Assembly (NCBI GenBank): GCA_013396635.1
Contig: WBMW01005650.1
Location: forward strand, 2,445,111-2,509,110
From: Penelope pileata
Taxonomy: Eukaryota; Chordata; Aves; Galliformes; Cracidae
Length of the DNA: 64,000 bases
Direction: 5' to 3'
Positions 43,001-54,600 of this stretch are shown piece after piece. A program made the translations under genes and the position numbers. Every line of letters starts with the position of its first letter. Within the stretch, counting starts at the first letter, position 1. The notes under the pieces are model-generated. The model worked only from the letters and a program-made list of their open reading frames with translations, did no database searches and was not told where the DNA came from.

Positions 43001-45690
43001 GTGATGGCAGGAGCCCCGTACGTGGCCAAACACGGGGCTCCAGCCCAGCAGCTTGCTGCTGAACCTGAGTGCTCACAGGGGATCATTCCAACGGGGCAGG
43101 TGGACACCACTCCTATGTTCTGTGGAACAAACAGCAGGCTCGTTTGACCATAAGAGTTCTTTCTTTAGTTCTGCATTAAAAAAAGAACTCTACATACGAG
43201 AATTTATGCACTGTAAAGATGCATTTTGCATCAGAACTTCCCCAACAAATAACTTCAAACAAATGATTAAAAAAAATGCGTTAAAGCCAATAAGAAAGCA
43301 AAGAAAAATAACTTTACACACAACCATAATTAGATAGGTAGGTCTTTTCAGAGAAGCAGCTGAGTTTTTAAGCAGGCTCATGTGAGCTCAAATTGACCAA
43401 AAGAAGGAATCCTGTGCTCTCAGTTTTAAGTGGCATTAGCATCATCTGGGCTACGTATGCATTTACAGCTGACTGTGTATTTTGCCAGTGTATCTTTAAC
43501 AAGATTTTTGATGCCTGAATTGCAGGACCCCTGCAGTTATAAGATGTAACTGGTAACACTGGGCAAGGCAGCTCTGCCTCGCAAAGCAAGCAGCATTTTG
43601 TAGGTTGCTGGTAGAGTGAGAAATGGAAAGCGGGGTGATATAATTTATGTTGACTTTTGAAAAGTTTTTGGCAGGACAATTCACAAGAAGCTGTTAAGGA
43701 AATGAGGGCTATCATGGGCTATGGAAAGTGGCTACTAAAAATAAATAATTGGAACAAATGGTTACTTTTCATCATGTCAAATGATTAGTAGTAGCTGCCC
43801 CAAGGACCTGCAGAAGGATTAATTTATTTAATGTACGTATTAATGAACTGGGAAGAGAAGTATGAGAGGCAAATTTGAAGAGAATACCAAATAAGTGGAG
43901 TAAATACTATGAAAGATTTTGAAGAGCTTCAGTAAGTCATAACAAAAAAGTGAATTGGCAACAGTAAAGCAGATTAAATGCATAATGAAAGGAATCATAG
44001 ATATAGCTGTGTTCTACATTAACTGCAACTGGAAAGGAAAAATAACTAAGAGCAACTGTGTATCACTCAATGAAAACCTTTATGCAGTGTGTAACAGCAG
44101 AAAAAAATAATACACAAAAGATTGTATTGCCACCGTATCAGTAAGCAGTAGGAAATCATTTGGAATAGCTCCTGCTGTTTTTAAAAGGTATTAAATAAAA
44201 GAACACCAAAACCAGCACACACCAGAAGTAAAGGTCAAAAAAAGCTCATAAAAGCAACAAAATAAAGAAATACAACCAACCAATCAAAAACCAGATCTAA
44301 TAAAATGTCATGTGTGGAAGTTTCTGCATCAACCCTGTAAGTTTGAGAGGATGAAAAAAAGATTGGTCATACAGAGATAGTGAGAAGCTACACAGTTGCA
44401 TTAAACTGTGTAATACTTTATAGATAACGTAAATTTGTGTTCTCTAATAATTTATGCTTTGAGAATAAAGCCAGTCAATAACTATGGGGATTAGAAAGAA
44501 ATTTTTCCTATATTCAAATTGTCTTGTTCACTTCAAGGCTGTCTGTACCTTCCACTAAAGAATGTCTTGGAATTTCTAATGTTTCTAGTCCAGATGAGGA
44601 TCGGGAAAGTCTGAGCACTCCTCAGTACTGACTAGCACTAATCCTGAAGAACTTGAATGTTACTCAGACATACTTACCAGGACACGTTAGCAAGAGTGGT
44701 ATTAATTATGTTATAAAATGATTCTGATCTTTGTAGACCACTGGGTCTGTGCACATGCAACTGAGAAGTGATTTGGCAGTTGATAGTATAGAAAAACAAA
44801 GTTTCAGTATTACACATACCTCAGCTGTCGTTCTACTACATGCCTCGTCATCATTTCCCCATAAGAACCTTACAGTGCAGTGCCATGCAACAAAGCCCAC
44901 ACTTCACACTCCATGGGAAATGGGAGGAGAGAAGCCAACAAAAAAAAATGCCATAAGGAATTGGGAAAGAGCATGAAACTTATGTGCTTCTCACCATATC
45001 CCTTGTGCAGCATGACAATGACTTTTCCAAGAGTGGACTGTTTGTAGTTTCTGCAATTAGCCCCCCCTCAAAAGACTGAAGTTGTTGAAATCACATACCA
45101 ATTCCGTTCACAACAGGTGAATCATTATTAACTTCCAACACGCTGGGCAAATTTTGTTCTCCTTCGTGATCATTTATATCCATATTTTGCTGTTGTGAGC
45201 CATTCCCAAAATGTCTAGAATCCTTTTCATGAGTGCCATCTCCATTCTGCAGACCATTATGTGGCTTTTTCAGTGGCATGATCTGTAAACCGCTGGGAGT
45301 AGTTCGGTAAGTTACAGTTTTAGCAGCCCTGTCATTAGCAGATGCTGGCTTTGCTGCGTATCCTCGTTTCTGTTTTTGAAGAGAAGGATTAATTCTCTTT
45401 CTTTTGTGTGCTGACCCTTTCGCCTTCCCAGATTCAGGTCTATGTGATATTTTCTCAATAGATGATCCTCGGCTTTCCCGTAAAAATTTTGGAGCACTGG
45501 CCTGTTTCCCATGTCTCGATCGCTTTTCTCTAGTAACGTGGAGTCCATTGAACTCATCAATAAATTCCTCGCAATGTAGGAGATGATGTTCAGGTTCCCA
45601 GGTGTCTTCGTTGCTTCCGTAGCCTTTCCACCTGATGAGATATTCCCATTTGCCCTTCTTGTTCTTCCTTTTGTCTACAATCCTCTCCAC
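21920..45690 (-). CDS. CDYL2: CDYL2 coding region, exons 2-7 (first exon outside window)
   Basis: Chromodomain Y-like protein 2, a nuclear chromatin co-repressor. Its family binds methylated histone H3 (K9/K27) through an N-terminal chromodomain and carries a C-terminal crotonase-like domain. The CDS joins 45690-45099, 36907-36690, 29703-29531, 24991-24781, 24050-23907 and 22078-21920. Every internal border is GT/AG, and the phases match (0, 1, 0, 2, 0, 0). The joined exons give residues 9-506 if the missing first exon contributes eight residues, as in mammals. I call CDYL2 rather than CDYL because of the KGKWEYLIRWKGYG and HHLLHCEEFIDEF wording of the chromodomain and the short linker. Introns 2-6 are about 8.2, 7.0, 4.5, 0.73 and 1.8 kb. 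Intron 1 extends at least 18 kb upstream. No frameshift or premature stop is seen. Paralogue identity is from recalled family sequence, not a database search. Confidence 0.95.
22079..24780 (-). other. CDYL2: CDYL2 introns 5 and 6
   Basis: Intron 6 spans 22079-23906 and intron 5 spans 24051-24780, with exon 6 between them. Both have GTAAGG donors and pyrimidine-supported AG acceptors. No repeat or nested gene was recognised in either. Confidence 0.85.
23907..24050 (-). CDS. CDYL2: CDYL2 exon 6: crotonase-like C-terminal part
   Basis: 144 nt, 48 whole codons, residues 407-454, in phase 0 at both ends. The acceptor is TTTGCTTCACAG before GCAAATGAA and the donor is GCAGTG before GTAAGG. It encodes ANEMLFCGRKLTAQEACSRG, then LVSQVFWPTTFSQEV and VKEMASCSAV. 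In crotonases this is the region with the LTAxEAxxxGLV motif that forms part of the trimer interface. It has no start codon and was placed by family similarity and splice borders. Confidence 0.95.
24781..24991 (-). CDS. CDYL2: CDYL2 exon 5: crotonase-like signature
   Basis: 211 nt. The first base completes Arg336, then come residues 337-406. The acceptor is a T-rich tract ending TTTTAG before GGACTTTG and the donor is GCACTG before GTAAGG. The crotonase signature KKPIVVAINGPALGLGAS is at 346-363, followed by LCDIVWASEKAWFQTPYA. Aligning by eye to enoyl-CoA hydratase, the first catalytic Glu (GGGCE) falls on Ser363 and the second (FGQPE) on Tyr383. Neither glutamate is present. This is expected for CDY-family proteins, which use the fold for cofactor or partner binding. 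Some hydratase-like activity on crotonyl substrates has been reported for the paralogue CDYL. Confidence 0.96.
24992..29530 (-). other. CDYL2: CDYL2 intron 4
   Basis: About 4.5 kb. A purine-rich plus-strand segment (about 26690-26960, GGAAGAAAG- and GGAAGGAAGGA-type words) gives long CT-rich open frames on the minus strand that are compositional artefacts. 27040-27780 is GC-richer with several overlapping open frames on both strands but no recognisable protein. The rest is AT-rich, with a (TA)5 run at 28988-28998. Confidence 0.7.
29531..29703 (-). CDS. CDYL2: CDYL2 exon 4: crotonase-like core with oxyanion-type loop
   Basis: 173 nt, covering residues 279-335 plus two bases of Arg336. The acceptor is TTTATCCACAG before ATCATGAAG and the donor is GCTATAAG before GTGACC. 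The sequence contains IMKEVRRALC at the start, LLLLSAVGSVFCSGLDYSYL at residues 297-316, and the helix SNDRRKESTRIAEAI. VFCSGLD sits where crotonases have the AFCAGAD-type loop that lines the acyl-CoA pocket and supplies one oxyanion-hole amide. The acceptor side contains a (TA)5 run about 120 bases upstream. Confidence 0.96.
33706..33720 (+). repeat. (CAG)5 trinucleotide run
   Basis: Five uninterrupted CAG units inside intron 3, at the lower limit for a length-variable microsatellite. Confidence 0.85.
34111..34139 (+). repeat. T-rich (TTTTA)n-like tract
   Basis: TTTTATTTTTTTTTATTTTT continuing to TATTTTTTG in intron 3. It could be the eroded A-tail of an antisense retroposon, but no body is recognisable beside it. 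Confidence 0.6.
36690..36907 (-). CDS. CDYL2: CDYL2 exon 3: linker to start of crotonase-like domain
   Basis: 218 nt, entered in phase 1 (completing Gly206) and left in phase 0, covering residues 206-278. The acceptor is ATCTGAAAG before GTTCTTCTC. It is AG-conformant but its pyrimidine tract is poor. The donor is CCAGAG before GTAAGC. The exon carries the conserved block VKRKLDGEKDYVFDKRLRY at residues 220-238, then CRFRDIVVRKEDGFTHILL at 247-265, which is the first strand region of the enoyl-CoA hydratase-like fold. It ends at ALTPE. Similarity to mammalian CDYL2 is very high on both sides of the junction, so the border is secure despite the weak tract. Confidence 0.95.
39835..40245 (-). 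mobile_element. Old antisense retroposon remnant (CR1/L3-like)
   Basis: On the plus strand the segment runs through phrases common to dispersed sauropsid repeats: TGATGATCCACCAGTTTCAG, then GATTTTGTAAACTTTGATCA and TATCCCCTCTCAGCC, ending with TTGTCCCTGTACC. In other amniotes this wording marks antisense copies of CR1-type elements. The copy is diverged and lacks the octamer tail, so family and borders are approximate. Confidence 0.55.
42160..42440. other. GC-rich, CpG-containing patch in intron 2
   Basis: About 280 bases of markedly higher G+C with roughly a dozen CpG dinucleotides, for example GGTCGGACGCTGCCCGGGGC. It is followed by an AT-rich stretch with AGAAAACTT and GAAAATTTTCCC words. 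Open frames on both strands come from composition. It may be a small CpG island with a cryptic promoter or a piece of an old repeat; I cannot decide. Confidence 0.4.
43153..43191. repeat. Near-perfect 14-bp inverted repeat
   Basis: AGAGTTCTTTCTTT and AAAAAAAGAACTCT pair at 13 of 14 positions around an 11-nt spacer. No transposon body or target duplication was recognised around it. Confidence 0.6.
45099..45690 (-). CDS. CDYL2: CDYL2 exon 2: chromodomain and basic linker
   Basis: 592 nt covering residues 9-205 plus the first base of codon 206. The acceptor is TTTCTTTCAG before GTGGAGAGG and the donor is ATTG before GTATGTGA. Residues 9 to about 58 form the chromodomain: VERIVDKRKNKKGKWEY, then IRWKGYG with cage aromatics W29 and Y32, then DTWEPEHHL and CEEFIDEF. 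The third cage aromatic (Tyr7 in mammals) should come from exon 1. A lysine/arginine cluster at residues 103-117 (HKRKRINP to KQKR) is a likely nuclear localisation signal. Residues 136-150 (YRTTPSGLQIMPLKK) are a conserved linker block. The tail is rich in Asn, Gly, Asp and Glu and probably disordered. Reading upstream through the acceptor adds 41 intronic codons, so the true exon start is the splice site. Confidence 0.96.
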
Positions 45691-48600
45691 CTGAAAGAAA
45701 AGCCAAGAAAGTATCCCATTAGACAGAAAAATATTTTGGTCATGAGAAATGTGCTGTTTGCAGCTAGGAAGGCCTCCTTGACAGTGTAAAGCAGCTTTAG
45801 TATTCATGAGATTCAGCCCCTACAATGCAGTGCCTAAAATCTGAAATGATTCTGACACTGAAAGCCTACCCAGGCTGGCCAAAATGCAGCAGCCTATTTT
45901 ACTGATTAAAACTTAGCTTAATTTCATAGGATGCAGTCCAACAGGATATTCCCATTGGATCCTATACCGAGCATGCTGACTGCTGATGAGAGTCTAATTG
46001 GTGTGTGTGTAACCGCTTGACACAGCGTTTAGGAATCGGAGTTACATGTTTCTGTTTGACAAAGAATTCCCATGACCAGCCCTGGCAATACATAAGAGGA
46101 GTGCAGCAGCCCCAGCAGTATTTTGACAGCAAGGCCATTCTCCCTTCTCAAAATGTTAAGAAGAGATGTAAAATGCCTGATCAAACCTGATCTGGGAACC
46201 TGCAACAGCCAACGAGAAAAAACATGAGAGAGCCTGAAAATCACTAATGAAGGCATGATTGCTTTGAAAATGTGTTTGTAAAACGAGCCTACTACTGCTC
46301 CATTCCTCAGCTACCTCTTGTATGAAAGAACTAAACAAAGCATCTGCTGCTACTCCGTTCGTTCCCGATCATTCTCCTGAATCCACACATGGATTATGTA
46401 CCTGTAAATGCCTTCTTCATGTCTTGAAACAATCCTGAACAGAGCGCCAATGAGAAGGGAAATGTAACAGCAATATGAAGCGAGTTAGATAAATATGCAA
46501 AGAAGATATAAGTGAACAATTCCATGTGGATTGGGTTTAAATTGTATCGGTTGTAATGTAGGTAAGTCATTAGGAAAGTCTTTGTGGTGGTGAGAATAAT
46601 TAAGCACTAGAATAGACAACTTTGGGAAAGTATAGAGGGTTCTAGAACAAACAACTTCTGCCAGACAAACAGCTGCCACGAGTAGCCACTGTTGGAAAAT
46701 GGAGTATGATCAGAAAACCTTCTGTAGTCTCTCCCCAGTTTTGTTTTCTGATTATTTTTTTACTTCTTGAAAATGTGACTTATGAGGGATGAAGATACCA
46801 CTAGTGGAAAAAAATCATTAATGTTAAACAAAAGCACTGTTGTTAATTTAGAAAAATGGATTACATGGATAGCTAGTGTAATGGTTTTCATTGCTTGTCA
46901 AAGAAAAATTGTCTTGTGTAAAGAGCAACAGTGGAATCTGTATGGAGAATGTAACCTTGAAGAAGGGCAATCACAGTGGTGTACGTAATTGTTCATTTTA
47001 GCTCCCCTGTTAGAGCAAACCAATGGATTAATTCTCTCTGTTCACTGGCTGGAACTGTACATTCATAGAAATCTTGGTGGGTTCCCCAGGAGTCTAAATG
47101 TAATTAGCAACTACACATTTTACTTCTCTCTCAATTCATTTACATGGGAACAGTGCTAAGATATCTGTGACTGAGTCAGTGGACAGCTTTCCTCCATCTC
47201 CAGGGCACTCAGCTGCAGCATCCCAAGCAGCTCATCCCTGCGCTCTGTCTTACCAAGTATCTGCATAGAGCCACTGCAGAAGCAAAGAGAGGAATCATCT
47301 TTGCTCTGAATTCAGCTTAGTCCCCTCCAGGATTGCTCAGAGTGGCAAAACAACTGACTGAAGGCAGGTTTGAGATCATTTGTTTGAAAAAAAAAGAGTA
47401 CCCAGAAAAAAATGATCTGACGCATTTTTGATCTCATTTTGGGACGTGCAGCTTTCAGTCGTCAAAGTGATGGGACTTATTATGATCTTGTTGGCTTTAT
47501 AGGGAGCAGCTGTCCAAATGATCCCTGCCTTTAAAATACTTCTTGTCCTCCTATCTAGCCAGTGAGACGTACATCAGACTGCAGAACTCCCTGGTGGCCT
47601 GTGGTCGTCTGGGGATTTGTTACTTTAATTACCACAGCTCAGTACAACAAGGAGCAAAACATATATATATATTTAAAAATATTTCCTGGGGAAAAAAATT
47701 AAATTGCTGCTAAACTCAGTAGACCACAGCTATCATTACTGCAGAGAATTCAGCTTAGCACTCCTCTGTCTGCATGAGCTACGCAACACAGGTGCTCCCC
47801 TCCACTTCTACTGAGGAGCTTCAGCTTGGAGCACAGGCAGTGTCAGGTTGATGCTACCTCAGAGCAACTCAGGTTTTTCTTTTGATGGATGACACCAGTT
47901 GCATTCCCCCACTTGCTCATCGAAGGAAGAACATCAGAAAGGATGGACGAATAACTTGCCATTTTCAGAAACACATAAAACCATCTCTTCAACCTCAGCT
48001 CTTTTCCCTCGTGGACGTATGTTTAAGTTTATACTCTTTACTCATTTTCACACTGTTGCTCTGGTACGAGGAGGGAAATTGAAGGGAGGAGGTTCCTTGG
48101 AAAGCTTTTTTTTATTATGGAAACCACTGAACTATTTTGGTGATGAGGCATTATGAATTTCAATTAAGAGGATGAAAGGAGAAAAAACATAAGTAGTCTT
48201 TGTTTCTGGAAACAAAATACTGGCAATGGACAATGTGATTAACCAGTTCAAAACAACGCATCACGAGGGGAGAATAGAAGTACTTATGAAATTGGGTCAA
48301 ATTCAATAAATGGTTCTAGAAAAATTATCCAGTAAGCAAACATATTTGGGAAAAACCAAGCATTTCATGACAGCATTTTCAGAACAAAGGTATCAGTGTT
48401 TCACTTTAAATTTAACTAAACAAAAGTAAAATGGAAAGAGGGACTACGTAACCTAAATACAACATGTTTTGTTTCTAATCAGCCCCAAATCTGTTGAGAG
48501 TTCAGTTCTCCTCAGTTAAACAATTCTGATCAATTGTTTTGCCAGGGAGAAAACAAAAAACCACGCGAGTTGATCCAAAATTATTTGTTGTCATTGAGCT

Positions 48601-51600
48601 TTTTGGTTCAGCCACCATAACTACTGGCTGCCTAATGATGCATACAGAGTCAGAGTAGATATTTGCCTTGTCCTCATTATCATCTCATTGCTCGTTACTG
48701 AATGTGTTTCAGAGTAGCATCAAAGATACCTGACCTCTCAACATGGTCTCTTCTCTTTGTTGGGGCTTTAAGTTCTCCATCAATTTTTATCACCTTCAAG
48801 GTGGCACTGTTCTTTCACTGCATACAGCGAAGTACTTCAGCGTAAGCATAAATATCAGTTTGTTACCCACTCCTGGTACAGTCTGTCCCACTTTCCTTCT
48901 ATTCACAGTCCATGGTAATAACAAACTTCTTTTTTTTAAATGATGTATATTTGTTTTAACAGGTAATATATGAAGTAATAACCTTTCTGCATCTACTTCA
49001 GGTTACACAAGTTCATCTGAGTTTTCTTAATGAGAAATAATTCTGTGACAACTACTGATTAATAGAAATAATTTCATTCCTTTCCTAGAACAACAACACA
49101 CAGTCTTGGGAACACGCAGAAAGCACCTACAGCTTCAGTGTCTGATTTTCCATTTTCCCCTCCGTTCTATCTTTAGTGAGAACTCAATAAAACCTTCCTC
49201 AAAGTGACCTTGGTAGTTACAATTTGCCAAATCCCTGAATTCACTAGATTTGGGTTGGAAAACCAAGCAGTTAAATCTAATAAAACTGAAATGACTGCAG
49301 ACAAAGTGTGATGGAGGGGTATCACGGTTAAGAGAGTGCTAGAACTGACATATACCATTACTTGCCTGGACTCTGTCTCTACTAATTCTGGATGACTTGG
49401 GGTGCTGATGCGTTGCTATGTAGGTATGTTTAAAGAGAACAAATAGAACAAGACCATAGCATCTGGGCAAGTGCATTTGCAACATATTCTTTAGCTTCCA
49501 AGTAAACTTAGCAGTATACACAACTGCAGAGAGTAAAATGAAAGTCATAAATGAAATCCTTTTGTTTTAAAAATGTACACTCTAAACCTCATGTGAAATT
49601 AAAGAAATCCCAATCAGTTATGGTGCGAATATGTAGAGCTGCGTGAATTTAATGATATAATCTGGTGATCAAGTGCTGATATGTGCTAAGTATAACATAC
49701 ACAGTTTCCTTTTTCACAACAGGTTCAGGGTCAAAATCACCCATGTAACTGCACAGTGTTATTGTCAACTTACCAAAAAAAAATCTAGGCCAAGTTAAAA
49801 AAGGGCATTTCCTATTGAAGTACTTCTGTAGGTACAACTGTAAAATCAGAGCAGAGTATACTCATCTCACACTTCATAGGAGCTCCACAGAGTAGCCATA
49901 AAAAGTTCTTCTGCCCCCAGAAAATACCTTCCAGGAGATCAGCAGCTTCCAGAAGGGTTTGGCAGACGGCGTGTGGTCTTAGTGATTTCCAAAGTAATCA
50001 CAAGTCATCCCTTCTTTGCCCATGCATATCTACATAAACAATTTAAACTGTAATCTGTGATGCTCAGATGGTCCCTTTTAGTGTACGGTACAGAGCAGCA
50101 GACTGATTTCAAGGCACACTAGAAAAACTGCTTTTCATTACTCTAAATGACAGCACTTGTACTGTTTTATATGTTATTTCTTTTTCTTTGGAGGCCTTTG
50201 TCGCATGTTGTGCCTCAGGCTGTTGGAAGGGATGGAGATGGGTATTTGAAGAAGGCGCCAAGAAAGGCAGTAAGACTTCTGAGAGAGAAATGCCATCTGA
50301 TTCAACATGTTTGTTTTCTAAAAATTCATTATTGCCCCAACTACCTCCTTTTTCTTATCTTCTCTTTGAAAAATAATGTATTCATTAGCTTGAAATCTCT
50401 TGCTTGCTTGCATATGTGACATGTGTTTCTCTTGTATTTTTATTTATTTTCTCAAAATTTGCTAATCAGAGCCTTTGTTCCAGATGTATGAAAAATACGG
50501 GAACATATCTTCCAAAAGGGTCAGTTAGAAAAATAACAGTGGAATTAATGCTGAGTCTGTCTTCAGAATCTGATCCACAGTTTAAAAGAAGAGTGGATCC
50601 CATCAATGTGCCAGCTACAAATCCTCCCCAGCAGTAAAGTCCTACAGTTACCTGGAAGAAATGAAAGCAAAAGGGCTAGACAGTCATCAAAATAAATGGG
50701 AAGACGTTCCTCATCTGAATTGTTCGCAGGCAAAACTTCAGCTGACATTTTCCCAGGAAGTTCAGTGAACAGCCTGCCCATGTCAAGAAGACACCGCTCT
50801 TTATTCTCTTCCCTTTTTCTGTTTTTAAGCATATGGATTTCTAATTTTTTACAACCTTCTCAGAATTGGAAGAGGTGTTAAACTTGGTAGTGACATTCTA
50901 AAAGTTCTGTATTTTCACTGCCCATGAGCCTCCTGTTAAGCATGGTTACAAACCACACGTCCTGCAACACAGACGCAGGCAGACTTAAGACAGACCACGT
51001 ACATGCTCTGCAAAAACCTGCTGCTCCTGGCTGCAGGTCTGCATCTTGGATCTTCCTGCTCTGACAGCAGCACTGCAAAGGCTCCCTGCTACGAGACTGG
51101 ATGGTTTGGGCTTGTAGAGAAAACCAGAAGTACACTGCAAGGTGTGTTTCACAGCAGCAATGAGGCAATTAGAAGTTACTGCTGAAAAAAATTTTTTAAA
51201 AGTGCTGCTTTCACATTCCCAAGACTTTTCTGCACCCAGCATTTTGCCTGCCTAAGTACAGTTATCATCTCTGCCATCCAGATAATTTAAAGAAACTGAA
51301 GTGTGTCCCTAGCTGTGTGCTTCCATAAGCAACATGGCTCTGTGTACGGGGTCTTCTGGCAGAAGCTCGTCTTTAGAACCAGTGTAGATCCCCAAAAGCC
51401 CTGGCTGACAGCCTGCAGAGAAACAACCAACCACAGCTTGCATGCAAACCCATCTCTCCTGTGGCCTTATGTCATTTTTCTTCGAAGTCCCACATTTCTC
51501 TGAAATTCATTCTCATCAAAACTGAAATTCTGGTCTTTCAGTTGTTCGTTTCTGGCTAGTCCTGCATTTTGCTTTTGAAAACTGCTCCGGTGCCACATCT

Positions 51601-54600
51601 CAGCTCCACACAAGGTCTGCATTTTCCCCTTCAATGACATTTGTCACTTTTCCTAGCAAAACCCATTGTCTTGCCTTTGTCTTCTCTTGTTTTGTTCCTT
51701 GCAGCTTTCTCCTGGTCAGAACTTACAGTCCTCATACCCACTGCATTAAAGCCACTCTCTCCCACTGTAACTCTCAGGAAATCAGCTAAATCTCTGTCTT
51801 TACTACTCGGCTGTTTAGGTGTATGTGCACAAACAGTGCCTGTGGTGGAAGTGCCAGAACCATTGTGGGTTTTTGAGCAGATAGGAATGATAATACACAA
51901 GAATCTCCCACTGGAAGAAGGGGATTTTTGTACAGACCAGTATTGTCCCTTGGGAAAGGACTGGGAAATTAAAAACCGATGTGAGGATCAGGGAGGGGCT
52001 TCCTGCTCAACATGGGCAGTCCCTGACACTGTGGGCAGTTACATCATATAAACCTTTTCATATTGGATACGTTAACGATGCAGAACGTATTTCTGCCCTG
52101 GGCTTATTGTTGATAGGTTGTATAGCAAACAGCTGCTGGTTCTTAAACTTAATCATTTTGTAAAAAATAGTGAAAGATTCCATTTAAAAAGCAAATCGGT
52201 TTTCTAAGGTGCAAAGGTGTCCTAATAAATAGAGATACTCTTCAGCAGTAGGCTATGGGAGTCTTGACAATGCTCTCTGTATGTCGGAGCAGTGCTTTAT
52301 CCTTTGCAGTCCAACTGTGCCTCCGTGTCACCAAAAGAATTGTTTATGCATTGTGCCTCGTTGGCTCTGCTCCTCAGTAAGGGGTTTAAATCCCTTTCAC
52401 TTACAAACGTTAATCAACACATACAACACATGTGGAAATCCAAAGAGCATCGGGATTTCTATTTATTCTAAAGCATAATGATGCCTTGCATTTACCAAAT
52501 CACTGCTTTCCTTTCTACAAAAGATCAGTTCCTGATTGGTTTTCAGTGTTCACGCTTCTTAAGGAAAGGAAAGCAAGGAGCATGGTGTAGTGAACATCCT
52601 TTATGCTAAAAATTAAAGTCAGCTCTGATCAAACGCACTCTACAAACTTGATAGCGCAGTTTCAGAATGAACCTGCCAGAGTTCTGTCTAGAACATCTGA
52701 ATTTGATGAAGAATGCTTTTATTTCAGTTGTAAAGTGTAGCTGGTGACTTTGTTTTGTACGTTACAGTGCACACTTCCAATTCAGAAATAGCAGGTATTT
52801 TCTTGGTGCGTAGACCAACAAAGGAAGAAGTAAATGTTGTTCCTATTTACCATCATAGGTGATTGTAAAATACAATTAGAGTGCTCTGCTACTGCCAGCG
52901 AATGGAGACGTGGATGAAGTTTGCTTTCAGCTGAACTGTTCTTGTAAGAAGAACAAGATCTATGGCAAGCACAGATAACTAAAAGATGAATGAGAAATTT
53001 AAATGGAAGGAGACAAAGTATTTTGCTAAGCTCCACAAAGAGCTGGCTCTTTCGGACACATGTATGGCTCTCAGCTATGACTATCAGCTGTTTCTCTGCT
53101 GAAATCAATGGGATTCGCCAGTTTTATACCATCTGAGAGTTAGTGTGTCTGCCAGGAAAAGTGTGTCTGTCCGGAAAGGAGAGTTCAGCCCAAGCCCAGC
53201 CCAGTAGACCTGATTCTGCCTATGCTCCCTTGACGGGATGCCAGCAGGATTATTCCCCATTTACTTAGGTGCAAGGAACATCAAAGCAGGAGTCCTAGGA
53301 ACTTAAGCCATGAGGTTTTTTATTTTTATTTTAAAAGCAGTTTATAGAAACAGAAACAGGACTTGAAGAGACTCAAAGCAAACCAGTGTTTATGTGTCCA
53401 TAGCGCAGTTCTTTCAGTAAAACTGGCTGGAATGCATTAAAATTCTCAAGTTTTTAAACAGATACGGAAATGTGTAAGCAGTAGTTAAAAAAAAATAAGA
53501 CTATTGTGACTATTACTAAAAGTGCTTTTCAACAACACTAAGTCCAGAAATCTAAAAATTATGAATTTATGTAAAAGCTGCACCTGAAATCATTAGAATA
53601 AGTTAATGCTGTTTTCTCTTCTGCTCATTTGCAGTCTGTTCCCCTGTGCAGCTCTAACTTATTTTCATGTTCTGTTGCACCATTCGCTCAGTCCTTTTCT
53701 GTACCATATGGCCTTCATTCAAATTCATCTCAAGGCCAGGTCTTCAGTTCAGCATGTTTACATGCATCCCAAAGCTTAGCCAGGAGTGAAGATTCCACAT
53801 AAAAAAATACAAAGGTTCAGCTATAATACAGTATAAATAAATATTTGAACTGCTCTGCTGTACTATCGCTCAGTGACTCATTGCTTTATAAATACTGCTG
53901 GTATGGCTGTCATAAAATAAACCACATGTTCTTGTGTGGTAGGTAGAAAAATATTTTCTTATCCCTTTTACTGAAAAGTGGTAGACTTGAGCACAAAGAA
54001 GTGAAGGCCAGTTTTGGAGGAGCCGTTGGCTGTATAGCAGTTTCCATAGGTGCTGAGGACACGATTTCAATGTTAGCAGGAGCTTCATCTGCTCAGGCTT
54101 CCCCACCTTCATGCAGTGTGACATCTGAGAGCTGTCCAGATTGCGAAGCTTTGATGCCATGCAGAAGATGAGAGACAAGGAGAGGGAGCAGCACGTGGGG
54201 GACAGGGCCTTACCAGGTGGCACTGGGCAGCCCCAGTGGCTGCTGTACAACACCCGCTCCTTACTACAGGCATTGCAAGCTGCACTGCACAGCTCAGTCC
54301 TATGGTGATCTTTGAAAGAGGACAACACAACAGCCTAGCAGGTATTTTCAAGGAACTTGCCCTGCACTGCAGTAGTATCTTGGAAACATTAAAGCTGTGT
54401 TGGAAAACATGTCAGCTGGACATTAGAGCAGGTAGTTAGCCCAAGATAAGGGATGGCGAATAGCAATTTTGGGGGACGCTGTGTAAAGGAACAGGATGTG
54501 TTCTCTCACTACTGTACACAGGGATATGCAGGTGTTTTTGAAATATCAGTATGTATTTGTCAGAGCAGCAACACCCAAAGAATTCCCTGAATGTGAGTGA

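Larger units (their letters stand above)
36908..45098 (-). other. CDYL2: CDYL2 intron 2
   Basis: About 8.2 kb. It contains an old antisense retroposon remnant (39835-40245), a GC-rich CpG-containing patch (42160-42440), and a near-perfect 14-base inverted repeat at 43153-43191. 43740-44340 is A-rich. No nested gene was recognised. Confidence 0.75.

Noticed and set aside
47050..47100. ATTCATAGAAATCTTGGTGG as an antisense CR1 tail
   Set aside because: Only the first ten bases resemble CR1. The following sequence does not match the consensus order.
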